Both the position numbers and the translations under genes were made by a program. Shown here in pieces: positions 27,403-36,906 of a stretch of 64,000 nt of DNA (its first letter is position 1; every line of letters starts with the position of its first letter). Source of the stretch: Streptomyces shenzhenensis (GTDB lineage: Bacteria > Actinomycetota > Actinomycetes > Streptomycetales > Streptomycetaceae); NCBI RefSeq assembly GCF_003688995.1, contig NZ_PENI01000011.1, positions 1 to 64,000 of the forward strand. Reading direction: 5' to 3'. The notes under the pieces were generated by a model, which saw only the letters and a list, made by a program, of their open reading frames with translations, did no database searches and was not told where the DNA came from.

Positions 27403-27614
27403 CGGCGCACCCCCGGCACCGTGCGGGCGCCCACCCGGCACTCCGCGAGGGCGAACGGCCCGCTCGCGACGGTCTCCAGGACCTCGACGACGTACCCGGC
27501 GTCCGCCGACCCGCCGGTCCGGGGCAGGCGGGCGGCAGGCCAGGCCCGGTGGCGGTGGTACGGCATGGGGCTGGGGCGTTGCGGATTCCAGCGCGGAGTC
27601 AGGACGGTGGTCAT
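27399..27614 (-). CDS. Small protein coupled to the ABC ATPase, function unknown
   Basis: A 71-aa ORF whose TGA overlaps the GTG of the downstream ATPase gene. The 4-bp overlap and high third-position GC argue that it is translated. The first about 18 residues (TPRWNPQRPSPMPYHRHR) resemble, from memory, the N-terminus of actinobacterial 2-isopropylmalate synthase (WNPQR.S.MPVxRYRP). The rest does not match that enzyme and has no clear domain. It might be a relic of such a gene or an unrelated small protein. The ATG at 27614 has only a weak AAGGG upstream. Confidence 0.5.
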   Translation of the reverse strand: MTTVLTPRWNPQRPSPMPYHRHRAWPAARLPRTGGSADAGYVVEVLETVASGPFALAECRVGARTVPGVRR

Positions 27615-27820
27615 CGTCGGGTGGTGCCCTTCGGCTCGGTCGGACGGTGACCGGCGGCACGGCGCTCCGCGGCGGGGTGCCGGTCGCGTCAGGCCCCGCC
27701 GCGGCAGCCGAGGAGAAGCGGACCGCGAAGCGTCACGGGGGTACGCTAGCCACTCCTCAGGTCCTCAGACAAGTGAGAGTCTCCTGTGCGCTCCGGCGCC
27801 CGACGAGTTGGTGACAGTCC

Positions 27821-28510
27821 ATGGCCCTAGGTCCCGTCCGCCCCAGCCCCCTGGTGGAGCAGGCCGCCGCCCGCCTGCGCGAGCAGATCGCCGCCGGCCA
27901 CTGGCCCGTCGGCACCCGGCTGCCCGGCGAGACCACCCTCGCCGGGGAACTCGGCGTGGGCCGCTCCACCGTCCGCGAGGCGCTGCGCGCGCTCACCGGG
28001 GCCGGGCTGGTGCGGCCCCGGCAGGGCGCGGGTGTGTTCGTCGTCGCGACGCAGCCCGTCGAGGACTGGCCGACTCGGCTGCGCCGGGCCGCGGTGACCG
28101 ATGTCTACGAGGTCCGCATGGCGGTCGAGGTGCACGCGGCCCGGCTGGCCGCCGCCCGGCGCACCCCCGAGGACGTGGCGGCGATCGGGGTCGCGCTCGA
28201 CGGCCGCCGGGCCGCCGCCGCGGCGGACGACCGGGCGTTCGTCGACGCCGACATCGCCTTCCACGCGGCTGTGGTCGCCGCCGCGCACAACCCCGTGCTC
28301 GCCGATCTGTTCGCCGAGTTCACCCCGGTGCTCCGGGAGGGCCTGGCCGACCTGCTGGCGCTGACCGGACAGCGCGTCGAGGACCCGGCCACCGGCCATG
28401 ACGCCCATGCGGCCCTGGCCCGTGCGATCGCCGACGGGGACGCGGAGACCGCGGCGAACGTCCTGCGCGCGGAACTGGAGGACCCGTTCGGCGGACCCCA
28501 GGCGTACTGA
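27821..28510 (+). CDS. GntR-family regulator, FadR/FCD subfamily
   Basis: A 229-aa regulator. The N-terminal GntR winged helix (EQAAARLREQIAAGHWPVGTRLPGETTLAGELGVGRSTVREALRAL-type, residues about 8-70) is followed by an all-helical FCD effector domain with metal-ligand-type residues in VYEVRMAVEVHAARLAA, FHAAVVAAAHN and DAHAALARAI. Such regulators sense small carboxylates or sugar acids. The ATG at 27821 follows GGTGACAG. Upstream, GGTCCTCAGACA (27761-27772) contains a GTC(N4)GAC dyad that could be its own operator. The neighbouring gene at 28537 is a relic, so its original target may be lost. Confidence 0.88.
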   Translation: MALGPVRPSPLVEQAAARLREQIAAGHWPVGTRLPGETTLAGELGVGRSTVREALRALTGAGLVRPRQGAGVFVVATQPVEDWPTRLRRAAVTDVYEVRMAVEVHAARLAAARRTPEDVAAIGVALDGRRAAAAADDRAFVDADIAFHAAVVAAAHNPVLADLFAEFTPVLREGLADLLALTGQRVEDPATGHDAHAALARAIADGDAETAANVLRAELEDPFGGPQAY

Positions 28511-28536
28511 CCGCGAGCGTTGCCGGCCGGTCTGTC

Positions 28537-28919
28537 ATGAAGATCGGCATCATCGGCGGCGCACCGCCCTCGGCCACGACGTGTCCGTCGCCGACTCCCG
28601 CGTTCCGCACCCCCTCACCGACCCGGCCCGGAAGCCCGGCACGACGCCCGTTCCGGCCGCGGAGGCGGCCAGCGGCGCGCAGACCGTCGTGGTCACGGCC
28701 CCAGACCTGCCGTCGGGGCTGCTCGACGGGGCGGCCGAGCGGGCCGTGCGCGTCCTGATCGACGAGCTGGGCTTTGACGCGGTGGACGCGGGCGGCATCG
28801 ACGAGTCCTGGCGTCAGCAGCCGGGCACTCCGGTGTACGGTCTGCGGGCGGACACCGAGGCAGTGCGCCAGGCCCTCGCAAAGGCGTCGCCGGAGCAACT
28901 GCCGGACTCCCGGGCGTAA
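28537..28919 (+). pseudogene. Decayed NADPH-dependent F420 reductase-like gene
   Basis: Three fragments of one Rossmann-fold protein are split over two frames. MKIGIIGGA (the NADP-binding start) opens at 28537. After a frameshift near 28560 the frame reads ALGHDVSVADSR, then AAEAASGAQTVVVTAPDLPSGLLDGAA, then VLIDELGFDAVDAGGIDESWRQQPGTPVYG, ending at 28919. Intact homologues (from memory) have about 210 residues with about 80 more between SGLLDGAA and the DELGFDA segment, so an internal deletion accompanies the frameshift. Short single-frame ORFs across it are not functional genes. Confidence 0.75.
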
Positions 28920-29053
28920 CCCCGGCGCGGCGGACCATCGCCGACCAGCCCCTCCGGGCCCAGGCACCCCTGCCCGCGAGGTCCGCCACGACGAGGGCTT
29001 CGACGTGGGCGGACATGGCTCATCTGCCGGTGCGAGTACGGAGGGACGCTCCC

Positions 29054-30421
<1,368 letters not shown>

Positions 30422-30500
30422 GGTGCCTCCTCCATACGGGTGGTGCGGGACGGGGTGCCGCGCTCAGCAACGCGCGGGCGCGGCACCCCGTACGGCGGGA

Positions 30501-31763
30501 CTACTTGCCGAGTCCGGGGTAGAGCGGGTGCTTGGCGGCCAGCGCCCGCACCCGCGCCGTCAGGGCGGACGCGTCGTACGACGGCTTCAGGGCCTCGGCG
30601 ATGACGTCCGCGACCTCCGCGAAGTCCTCGGCCCCGAAGCCGCGGGTGGCGAGTGCGGGCGTGCCGATGCGCAGGCCCGAGGTGACCATCGGCGGGCGCG
30701 GGTCGTTCGGGACGGCGTTGCGGTTGACCGTGATGCCGACCTCGTGCAGCCGGTCCTCGGCCTGCTGCCCGTCCAGCTCGGAGGCGCGCAGGTCCACCAG
30801 GATCAGATGCACATCGGTGCCGCCGGACAGCACGTTCACGCCGGCCTCACACGCGTCCGGCGCGGTCAGCCGCTCGGCGAGGATCCGGGCGCCCTCGACC
30901 GTACGGTGCTGGCGCTCCTTGAACTCCGCCGAGGCCGCGACCTTGAACGAGACCGCCTTGGCGGCGATCACATGCTCCAGGGGACCGCCCTGGAAGCCGG
31001 GGAACACGGACGAGTTCAGCTTCTTCGCGAACTCCTTCTTCGCGAGGATGATGCCGCCGCGCGGGCCGCCCAGCGTCTTGTGGGTGGTGGACGTGACGAC
31101 GTCGGCGTACTCCACCGGGTTCGGGTGCAGACCGGCGGCGACCAGACCCGCGAAGTGGGCCATGTCGACCCACAGATACGCCTCGACCTCGTCGGCGATC
31201 CGGCGGAACTCCGCGAAGTCCAGCTGCCGCGGGTAGGCGGACCAGCCCGCGATGATCACCTTCGGGCGGTGCTCCTTGGCCAGCCGCTCGACCTCGGCCA
31301 TGTCGACCAGCCCGGCCTCGTCCACGTGGTAGGCGACCACGTCGAACTGCTTGCCGGAGAAGTTCAGCCGCATGCCGTGGGTCAGGTGGCCGCCGTGCGC
31401 CAGATCCAGGCCGAGGATGGTGTCACCGGGCTGGGCCAGCGCGAACAGCGCGGCCTGGTTGGCGGAGGCGCCCGAGTGCGGCTGCACATTGGCGTACTCG
31501 GCGCCGAACAGCTCCTTGACCCGGTCGATGGCGATCTGCTCCGCCACGTCGACGTGCTCGCAGCCGCCGTAGTAGCGGCGGCCCGGGTAGCCCTCGGCGT
31601 ACTTGTTGGTGAGGACCGAGCCCTGCGCCTCCATGACCGCGACCGGCGCGAAGTTCTCGGAGGCGATCATTTCCAGGGTGGACTGCTGGCGGTGCAGTTC
31701 GGCGTCGACCGCGGCGGCCACGTCCGGGTCCAGCTCGTGCAGCGGGGTGTTCATCAGCGACAT
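30501..31763 (-). CDS. glyA: Serine hydroxymethyltransferase
   Basis: A 420-aa PLP enzyme interconverting serine and glycine with tetrahydrofolate one-carbon units. Landmarks are LEMIASENF near residue 33, NKYAEGYPGRRYYGGCEHVD, QPHSGASANQAA, DMAHFAGL and the PLP-lysine segment STTHKTLGGPRGG at about residue 235. The ATG at 31763 is preceded by GAGGAG. It starts 15 bp after the gcvH stop, so the two are clearly cotranscribed. With the cleavage system it condenses glycine plus methylene-THF into serine, which sdaA downstream then deaminates. Confidence 0.97.
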   Translation of the reverse strand: MSLMNTPLHELDPDVAAAVDAELHRQQSTLEMIASENFAPVAVMEAQGSVLTNKYAEGYPGRRYYGGCEHVDVAEQIAIDRVKELFGAEYANVQPHSGASANQAALFALAQPGDTILGLDLAHGGHLTHGMRLNFSGKQFDVVAYHVDEAGLVDMAEVERLAKEHRPKVIIAGWSAYPRQLDFAEFRRIADEVEAYLWVDMAHFAGLVAAGLHPNPVEYADVVTSTTHKTLGGPRGGIILAKKEFAKKLNSSVFPGFQGGPLEHVIAAKAVSFKVAASAEFKERQHRTVEGARILAERLTAPDACEAGVNVLSGGTDVHLILVDLRASELDGQQAEDRLHEVGITVNRNAVPNDPRPPMVTSGLRIGTPALATRGFGAEDFAEVADVIAEALKPSYDASALTARVRALAAKHPLYPGLGK

Positions 31764-31778
31764 ATGGTCCTCGACTCC

Positions 31779-32156
31779 TCAGCCGGCGGTGAAGGCGACG
31801 TACTCGTCGGCCGAGAGCAGGTCGGCCGGCTCCTCGGCGACGCGCACCTTGAACAGCCAGCCGCCCTCGAAGGGGGCCGAGTTGACCAGCGACGGGTCGT
31901 CCACGACGTCCTCGTTGATCTCGGTGACCTCGCCGGTCACGGGGGAGTACAGGTCGGACACCGACTTGGTCGACTCCAGTTCACCGCAGGAATCGCCCGC
32001 GGTGACGGTGGCACCGACCTCCGGGAGCTGGGCGTAGACGACATCGCCGAGCGCGTTGGCCGCGAACTCCGTGATGCCGACCGTCGAGACGCCGTCCTCG
32101 GCGGCCGACAGCCACTCGTGCTCCTTGCTGTAGCGCAGCTGCTGGGGGTTGCTCAT
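31779..32156 (-). CDS. gcvH: Glycine cleavage system H protein
   Basis: A 125-aa lipoyl carrier protein. The lipoylated Lys lies in GELESTKSVSDLYSPVTG (about residue 65), and HEWLSAAEDGVSTVGITEFAANALGDVVY is the typical N-terminal half. The ATG at 32156 is chosen; AGGAG lies about 12 nt upstream. It shuttles the aminomethyl group between P, T and L proteins in the cytoplasm. It lies between gcvT and glyA in the riboswitch-led operon. The P protein gene (gcvP) is not in the window and must be elsewhere. Confidence 0.96.
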   Translation of the reverse strand: MSNPQQLRYSKEHEWLSAAEDGVSTVGITEFAANALGDVVYAQLPEVGATVTAGDSCGELESTKSVSDLYSPVTGEVTEINEDVVDDPSLVNSAPFEGGWLFKVRVAEEPADLLSADEYVAFTAG

Positions 32157-32289
32157 GGCCTGAATTCTCCTGTACGCGAGGGAGTGCTGATGACGGGGGA
32201 GGGTGGAAGAAGCAGGTGAACGGGGTGGTGTGCCCGGCATCACAGCGGGGGCGGGACCGGGGCCGCCGCCTGCCCCGCGGGTTCAGTCT

Positions 32290-33408
32290 CTACTTCTGCC
32301 GCCGGTAGAAGGGGAGCGCCACGACCTCGTACGGCTCGTGGCTGCCCCGGATGTCCACACCGACGCCCGCCGTGCCCGGTGCCGCGTGCGTCGCGTCGAC
32401 GTACGCCATGGCGACGGGCCGGCCCAGCGTGGGGGAGGGGGCGCCGGAGGTGACCTCGCCGATCACGGTGCCGTCCGCGACGACCGGGTACCCGGCGCGC
32501 GGCACCCGGCGGCCCTCGGCGACCAGACCGACCAGCACGCGCGGCGGGTTCTGCGCGGCCCGAGCGGCCGCCGCCGCCAGCGCCTCGCGGCCGACGAAGT
32601 CACCCTCCTTCTCGAACTTCACCACCCGGCCGAGCCCGGCGTCGAACGGCGTGAGCGAGGTCGACAGCTCGTGCCCGTACAGCGGCATGCCCGCCTCCAG
32701 GCGCAGTGTGTCCCGGCAGGACAGGCCGCACGGGACCAGGCCGACGCCCTCGCCTGCCTCGGTCAGGGCCCGCCACAGCGCCACGGCGTGCTCCGGCTTC
32801 ACGAACAGCTCGAAGCCGTCCTCGCCGGTGTAGCCGGTACGGGCGATCAGCGCGGGCACACCGGCGACGGTGCCGGGCAGGCCCGCGTAGTACTTCAGGC
32901 CGTCCAGATCGGCGGTGGTCAGGGCGGCCAGGATGCCGGGGGACTCGGGGCCCTGGACGGCGATCAGCGCATAGGCGTCGCGGTCGTCGCGGACCTCCGC
33001 GTCGAAGCCGGCGCCGCGCTCCACCAGCGCGTCCAGCACGACCTGGGCGTTGCCGGCGTTCGCGACGACCAGGTACTCGTGCTCGGCGAGCCGGTAGACG
33101 ATCAGGTCGTCCAGGATGCCGCCGTCGGTCCGGCAGATCATGGTGTAGCGGGCCCGGCCGACACCGACCGAGGCGATGTTCCCGACCAGGGCGAAGTTCA
33201 GCAGGGCGGCCGCCTCGGGTCCGGTCACCGCGATCTCGCCCATGTGGGAGAGGTCGAAGAGGCCGGCCTTCGTGCGCACGGCCAGGTGCTCTTCGCGCTC
33301 GGAGCCGTAGCGCAGGGGCATGTCCCAGCCGGCGAAGTCGGTCATCGTCGCACCGAGCGAGCGGTGCAGCGCGTCCAGCGCGGTATGACGGAGTTCGGTA
33401 CTGCTCAT
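32290..33408 (-). CDS. gcvT: Aminomethyltransferase, glycine cleavage T protein
   Basis: A 372-aa enzyme that moves the methylene carbon from lipoyl-H protein to tetrahydrofolate, releasing ammonia. Recognisable segments are GATMTDFAGWDMPLRYGS, FDLSHMGEI, GRARYTMICRTDGGILDDLIVYRL, RTGYTGEDGFELF and GLSCRDTLRLEAGMPLYGHE, then the C-terminal barrel GYPVVADGTVIGEVTSGAPSPTL. The ATG at 33408 is preferred over an in-frame start at 33465 that falls inside the riboswitch expression platform. It is the first structural gene after the tandem glycine riboswitch and 133 bp upstream of gcvH. Confidence 0.96.
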   Translation of the reverse strand: MSSTELRHTALDALHRSLGATMTDFAGWDMPLRYGSEREEHLAVRTKAGLFDLSHMGEIAVTGPEAAALLNFALVGNIASVGVGRARYTMICRTDGGILDDLIVYRLAEHEYLVVANAGNAQVVLDALVERGAGFDAEVRDDRDAYALIAVQGPESPGILAALTTADLDGLKYYAGLPGTVAGVPALIARTGYTGEDGFELFVKPEHAVALWRALTEAGEGVGLVPCGLSCRDTLRLEAGMPLYGHELSTSLTPFDAGLGRVVKFEKEGDFVGREALAAAAARAAQNPPRVLVGLVAEGRRVPRAGYPVVADGTVIGEVTSGAPSPTLGRPVAMAYVDATHAAPGTAGVGVDIRGSHEPYEVVALPFYRRQK

Positions 33409-33446
33409 CGGACGGATGTCTCCCAGGGCGTGGGGAAGGCGAGGTA

Positions 33447-33652
33447 GGTCCTCCCCATCTGTCATCGGAACCTGAGAGGTTCGCCCTGACCACCTGCGTG
33501 ATCACGGCTTGCACCTTGGGTGGAGCCACTGGACAGCGGCCCGCTTTTCAGATGTGCCTCGCCCGCGCGGTAACGGTGCCTGAGAGATTCAAGGGAGGGA
33601 CTTGCTCCTTCGGCGTCCCAGCGAGACTGCTGGGAACTCTCCCGCGCGGATT
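33447..33652 (-). ncRNA. Tandem glycine riboswitch
   Basis: Read on the reverse strand, the leader of gcvT contains both aptamers. Aptamer I starts GCGGGAGAG (near 33650), includes GCCGAAGGAGCAAG (about 33600-33615) and closes with ATCTCTCAGGCACCG (about 33575-33590). Aptamer II includes GGTGCAAGCC, GTGGTCAGGGCGAACCTCTCAGG (the CTCTCAGG core at 33471-33478) and CCGATGACAGATGGGG. The paired CTCTCAGG motifs about 105 nt apart are diagnostic of the class. The 40-nt gap to gcvT leaves room for a Shine-Dalgarno or terminator switch. Glycine would turn on expression of the cleavage and serine-disposal genes. Confidence 0.93.
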
Positions 33653-33829
33653 CAAACGGCCGGTATGCAGTTGGCGGGCACATCATTGCACGCATCGCCG
33701 CCGCACGGCAGGCCGGATCTGTAACCGGGCTGTGGCAGAACGCGCATGACACCGTGGAGACCGCGCATTACCTTCTCTTTACACTCGACGGGGATGGGGA
33801 TGTCCGGACCCAAGGGGAGGACGATCACG

Positions 33830-34504
33830 GTGAACAGGACCACGGCGTACGCCACGACCACGGGGCTCGCACTGCCGAGGCAGCCGGCCGCCCCGGCCGT
33901 CGAGCACTGCGCGGACCGCCCGGCCCCGGTGGTCCGGGACCTGCGCGAGCGAGCCGGCCGCAGCCCGTACACACTCCTCTTCGGCCCGCACGACCTGGCC
34001 GTGGTCACCGGCCTGCCCGGCAGCGGCAAGTCGACCCTGATGGATCGCGCGGTCGACGCCGACGCCGTCCGTATCGACTCCCAGGACACCAGGGACCGCT
34101 GGGACGCCCGCGTCCCGCGCCTCCTGCCGTACGCGCTCTACCGTCCCCTGGTCCGCCTCGCCCACTACGCCGCGCTGCGTCGCGCCCTGCGCACCGGCGA
34201 GGGCGCCGTGGTGCACGACTGCGGCACCCAGTCCTGGGTGCGCGGCTGGCTGGCCCGTGAGGCCCGCCGCCGCGGCGGCACACTGCATCTGATCGTCCTC
34301 GACGTCCCGCACGGCACGGCGCTGGACGGCCAGCGCGAGCGCGGCCGGGGCGTCTCCCGCTACGCCTTTCTGCGCCACCGAGGGGCGGCGGCCCGGCTGC
34401 TGCGCGCCGTGGAGCAGGGGAAACTGCCCGCGGGCTGCGGCTCGGCGGTGCTGCTCGACCGGGACGCGGCGGACGTACTGCACCGGATCGGCTTCGCACG
34501 GTGA
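33830..34504 (+). CDS. P-loop ATP-binding protein, kinase-like (function unknown)
   Basis: A 224-aa protein with an AAA/zeta-kinase-like P-loop. Walker A GLPGSGKSTLMDRA lies at about residues 61-74. RIDSQDTRDRW follows at the position where kinases of this fold bind the acceptor, and LHLIVLDVPHGTALDGQRERGRGVS is a later core strand and lid. The GTG at 33830 is chosen because GGGGAGG precedes it at about 8 nt; in-frame ATGs upstream (33746, 33794) lack this. Divergent from the gcv operon, it probably shares its regulatory region. A small-molecule or RNA kinase role is only inferred. Confidence 0.75.
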   Translation: MNRTTAYATTTGLALPRQPAAPAVEHCADRPAPVVRDLRERAGRSPYTLLFGPHDLAVVTGLPGSGKSTLMDRAVDADAVRIDSQDTRDRWDARVPRLLPYALYRPLVRLAHYAALRRALRTGEGAVVHDCGTQSWVRGWLAREARRRGGTLHLIVLDVPHGTALDGQRERGRGVSRYAFLRHRGAAARLLRAVEQGKLPAGCGSAVLLDRDAADVLHRIGFAR

Positions 34505-34570
34505 GGGTCTGTCACCGCCACCCGTTAGCCTTTTCAGCCACAGCAGCGGTTCTCAGCAGGCGGTAGGCAG

Positions 34571-35356
34571 ATGGACTTCCCGGCGGACATTCCCGCGGAC
34601 TTCCCGGCACAGACGCACCCCCATCCACACGGCGGGTGGCCCGGCAACGAGTTGGAGGAGGTGCTCTCGGCATCCCTCGGCGTCCCGGCGGCCGCCGCCC
34701 GGATCATCGAGGTCCTGGGCCGCAGCTTCCTGTGGATCCCGCTGCCGGGCGGCGGCGGCCCGCGCAGCGGCCCCCTCGACCTGCCCACCGTGGACATCGA
34801 GGGGCAGGTGCACGTCCCGGTCTTCAGCTCCGAGGAGCAGTTCCGCCAGGTCGTCGGTTCCCATATGTCGTACACCGTCGCCCCCGCCGTGGAGTTCGCC
34901 CGCGGTCTGCCCCCGCAGGTCGGCATCGCCGTCAACCCGGGCGGCGTGGTCGGCGTCCCGCTCCCGCCGGACGCGGTGGCCGAACTGTGCCGGGCGGGCC
35001 GCTCCGCGCTGGACGGCCCGGTGAGCGGCGGCCGGGTCCGGCTGTTCGAACCCGACTGGCAGGACGACCCGGTCGACTTCCTGTCCGCCGCCTCCGCCGA
35101 GTTCACCGCGACCGGCGTGGTCCGCACGGCCCGCCGGTGCCTCGCGGCCATCGAGACGGCTGACCCGGTGCTGTTCGTGGGCGTCGAACTCACCCAGTGG
35201 GAGGGCGATCTGCGGGCGCTGCCGCTGGAGGCGCTGGGCCGGGCCCTGGCACAGGTCCCGGTGCGGTGGCCGGTCAACCTGGTCCTGCTGGACGTCGCCG
35301 AGGACCCGGTGGGCGACTGGCTGAGGACGAATGTGCGTCCCTTCTACGAGCGGTAG
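34571..35356 (+). CDS. SseB-family protein, copy 1
   Basis: A 261-aa protein of the SseB (enhanced serine sensitivity) family. It has an N-terminal SseB domain (LGRSFLWIPLP, FSSEEQFRQVVG, VNPGGVVGVPLPPDAVAEL; about residues 45-145) and a C-terminal SseB_C-like domain ending PVGDWLRTNVRPFYER. The biochemical role of the family is unknown. In E. coli, sseB overexpression was linked to serine sensitivity, so its position beside the glycine/serine genes is suggestive. The ATG at 34571 follows a GGCGGTAGGCAG stretch. The stop codon abuts a copy of the long intergenic repeat. Confidence 0.82.
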   Translation: MDFPADIPADFPAQTHPHPHGGWPGNELEEVLSASLGVPAAAARIIEVLGRSFLWIPLPGGGGPRSGPLDLPTVDIEGQVHVPVFSSEEQFRQVVGSHMSYTVAPAVEFARGLPPQVGIAVNPGGVVGVPLPPDAVAELCRAGRSALDGPVSGGRVRLFEPDWQDDPVDFLSAASAEFTATGVVRTARRCLAAIETADPVLFVGVELTQWEGDLRALPLEALGRALAQVPVRWPVNLVLLDVAEDPVGDWLRTNVRPFYER

Positions 35357-35675
35357 CGCTCCGCTGGGTGGGCTGTGATGCGGTCGTCGGTCGGCTGCGG
35401 CACCGTCGTGGCTGGTCGCGCAGTTCCCCGCGCCCCTTCGGGGGCGTTGTGGACTGCGGCGGGCTTGAGTGGATCTGCTTGCGCGTTTCGGGTCGTCGGT
35501 TGGCTGCGGACCGTTGTGGCTGGTCGCGCAGTTCCCCGCGCCCCCTTTGGGGGCGTTGTCGAATCGCGGCGGATTTCACTGGGCCTGCTTGGGTCGGCCG
35601 TGATGCGGTCGTCGGTCGGCTGCGGCACCGTCGTGGCTGGTCGCGCAGTTCCCCGCGCCCCTTTGGGGGCGTTGC
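35355..35675 (+). repeat. Three intergenic repeat copies with a 5' module at a stop codon
   Basis: TCGCGCAG cores start at 35416, 35524 and 35641, spaced 108 and 117 bp. The first element starts with AGCGCTCCGCTGG overlapping the TAG of the SseB gene (35354-35356). GTGATGCGGTCGTCGGTCGG plus GCTGCGGCACCGTCGTGG precedes copies one and three almost identically (about 35376 and about 35600), an exact-looking 65-bp duplication. No gene is supported between 35357 and 35789. Confidence 0.85.
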
Positions 35676-35789
35676 TCTGGACCACAGTGGACTTCGCCCG
35701 TGCTCGGTGACTGACACGGGGCTCCGGGGCGCTGGGCGCTTAAGCTGTCTTCCGAACGCGGGGCACTCGAAGAAGAGGCGGTAAGTCAG

Positions 35790-36578
35790 GTGAGCGCGAG
35801 CCTCAGCGGCAGCGTCGAGCACACGCTGCGCCAGGTCACGCCCGGGCGTTACGACGCCTACGAGGCGCTGCTGCGCGCGCTCGCGACCCCCGGCTCCGGC
35901 CAGGTCTGGATGCTCCTGTGGCACGGTCAGTCCGGCTCCCCCGACGCCCAGTACGGAAACATGGAGGTCGACGGCCACGGCTACGTCCCGTGCGTCACCT
36001 CCGCCCAGGAACTCTCCGTCAGTGGCTGGAACCGCTCGTACGAAGTGGTCGACGGGATCGACGTCGCCCGCACCCTCTACCCGGACCAGTACGGCCTCTG
36101 GCTCAACCCGCACGCCCCGGGCGGCGGCGTCGGCGTCCCCTGGCTCGACCTGCGCCGCATCGCCGCGGGTCTGGACCGGCAGCCGGCCGGCCCGCTCAGG
36201 CTGTCGGAACCCGGCATCGAGATCTCGCAGTTCTACGCCCTGCTCGCGCAGAACGCCCACCGCACCCCGGCCGTCCGCTCGCTGCGCCGGGCCTGGGTCC
36301 AACCGGCCCTCGGGGCGCCGTATCTCGCCATCGGCCTGGATGTGTACGACGCTTCGCCACCGGCAGTGGATTCCGTACGCGCGATGATGCAGCAGTCGAT
36401 GGGCGCCGTCCCGGACGGGCTGCCGGTGTCGACCGTCGCGATGACGGACGAGTACGACCCGGTCGTCATGTGGATGCGGGCCGGCGCCCGGCCCTTCTAC
36501 GACCGTGAGGCGCACGCCGCCCAGCCGCCCGCCCCGGCCGCCGGGTACGGCTATCCCCCGGTCCGGGGCAGGTACTGA
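35790..36578 (+). CDS. SseB-family protein, copy 2
   Basis: A 262-aa paralogue of the gene at 34571. It has an SseB-like N-terminal domain (TPGRYDAYEALLRALATPGSGQVWMLLWHG) with QYGLWLNPHAPGGGVGVPWLDLRRIA aligning with the VNPGGVVGVPLP region of copy 1. The C-terminal domain again ends with MWMRAGARPFYDRE, followed by a Pro/Ala/Tyr-rich tail (PPAPAAGYGYPPV). The GTG at 35790 follows GAGGCGG. Only repeats lie between the two copies, so they look like a tandem duplication later split by repeat expansion. Function unknown. Confidence 0.8.
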   Translation: MSASLSGSVEHTLRQVTPGRYDAYEALLRALATPGSGQVWMLLWHGQSGSPDAQYGNMEVDGHGYVPCVTSAQELSVSGWNRSYEVVDGIDVARTLYPDQYGLWLNPHAPGGGVGVPWLDLRRIAAGLDRQPAGPLRLSEPGIEISQFYALLAQNAHRTPAVRSLRRAWVQPALGAPYLAIGLDVYDASPPAVDSVRAMMQQSMGAVPDGLPVSTVAMTDEYDPVVMWMRAGARPFYDREAHAAQPPAPAAGYGYPPVRGRY

Positions 36579-36906
36579 CGCGGTACCGTCGCCGGGTGAC
36601 GGGAAGTCGGGTGACGGGGTGACAGGGGCGAGTCTTCGCGGGTAGAGCGGGCTGGAAAGTCCGACTCTGTCCCGTTGATCCAACTCCTCCACGTCCGGAC
36701 CCCGTTACCCACTGTCCGGATAACGGAACCCTCCAGAAGGCATCACGTTTACGCATCCTTTCGCCGCCAAGTCTGGCAGCGGATCGCCCAACCATTGAAG
36801 ACTCCCGCAGCAGGGGGCCTGTCGGCCCTTTGTACGACGGACTGATCATGCCGCCACAGCGGCAAGTGCGGGCCGGCTACCGCCGGTTGAGAGGGGTCCC
36901 TGCCAG
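36579..36906 (+). promoter_or_regulatory. Leader region of the oligopeptide importer operon
   Basis: This 328-bp non-coding leader precedes the first permease gene. CCGTTA (36702-36707) and TAACGG (36721-36726) form an inverted repeat, and TCCGGA occurs twice nearby (36694-36699 and 36715-36720), an operator-like arrangement. GGGCC (36815-36819) and GGCCC (36824-36828) followed by TTTGT make a small terminator-like hairpin 78 bp before the start codon. Promoter boxes could not be fixed. Confidence 0.4.

Noticed and set aside
33746..33829. Upstream start for the P-loop protein
   Set aside because: The extra codons overlap a probable promoter (TACACT near 33780) and lack a ribosome-binding site; GTG 33830 is better.
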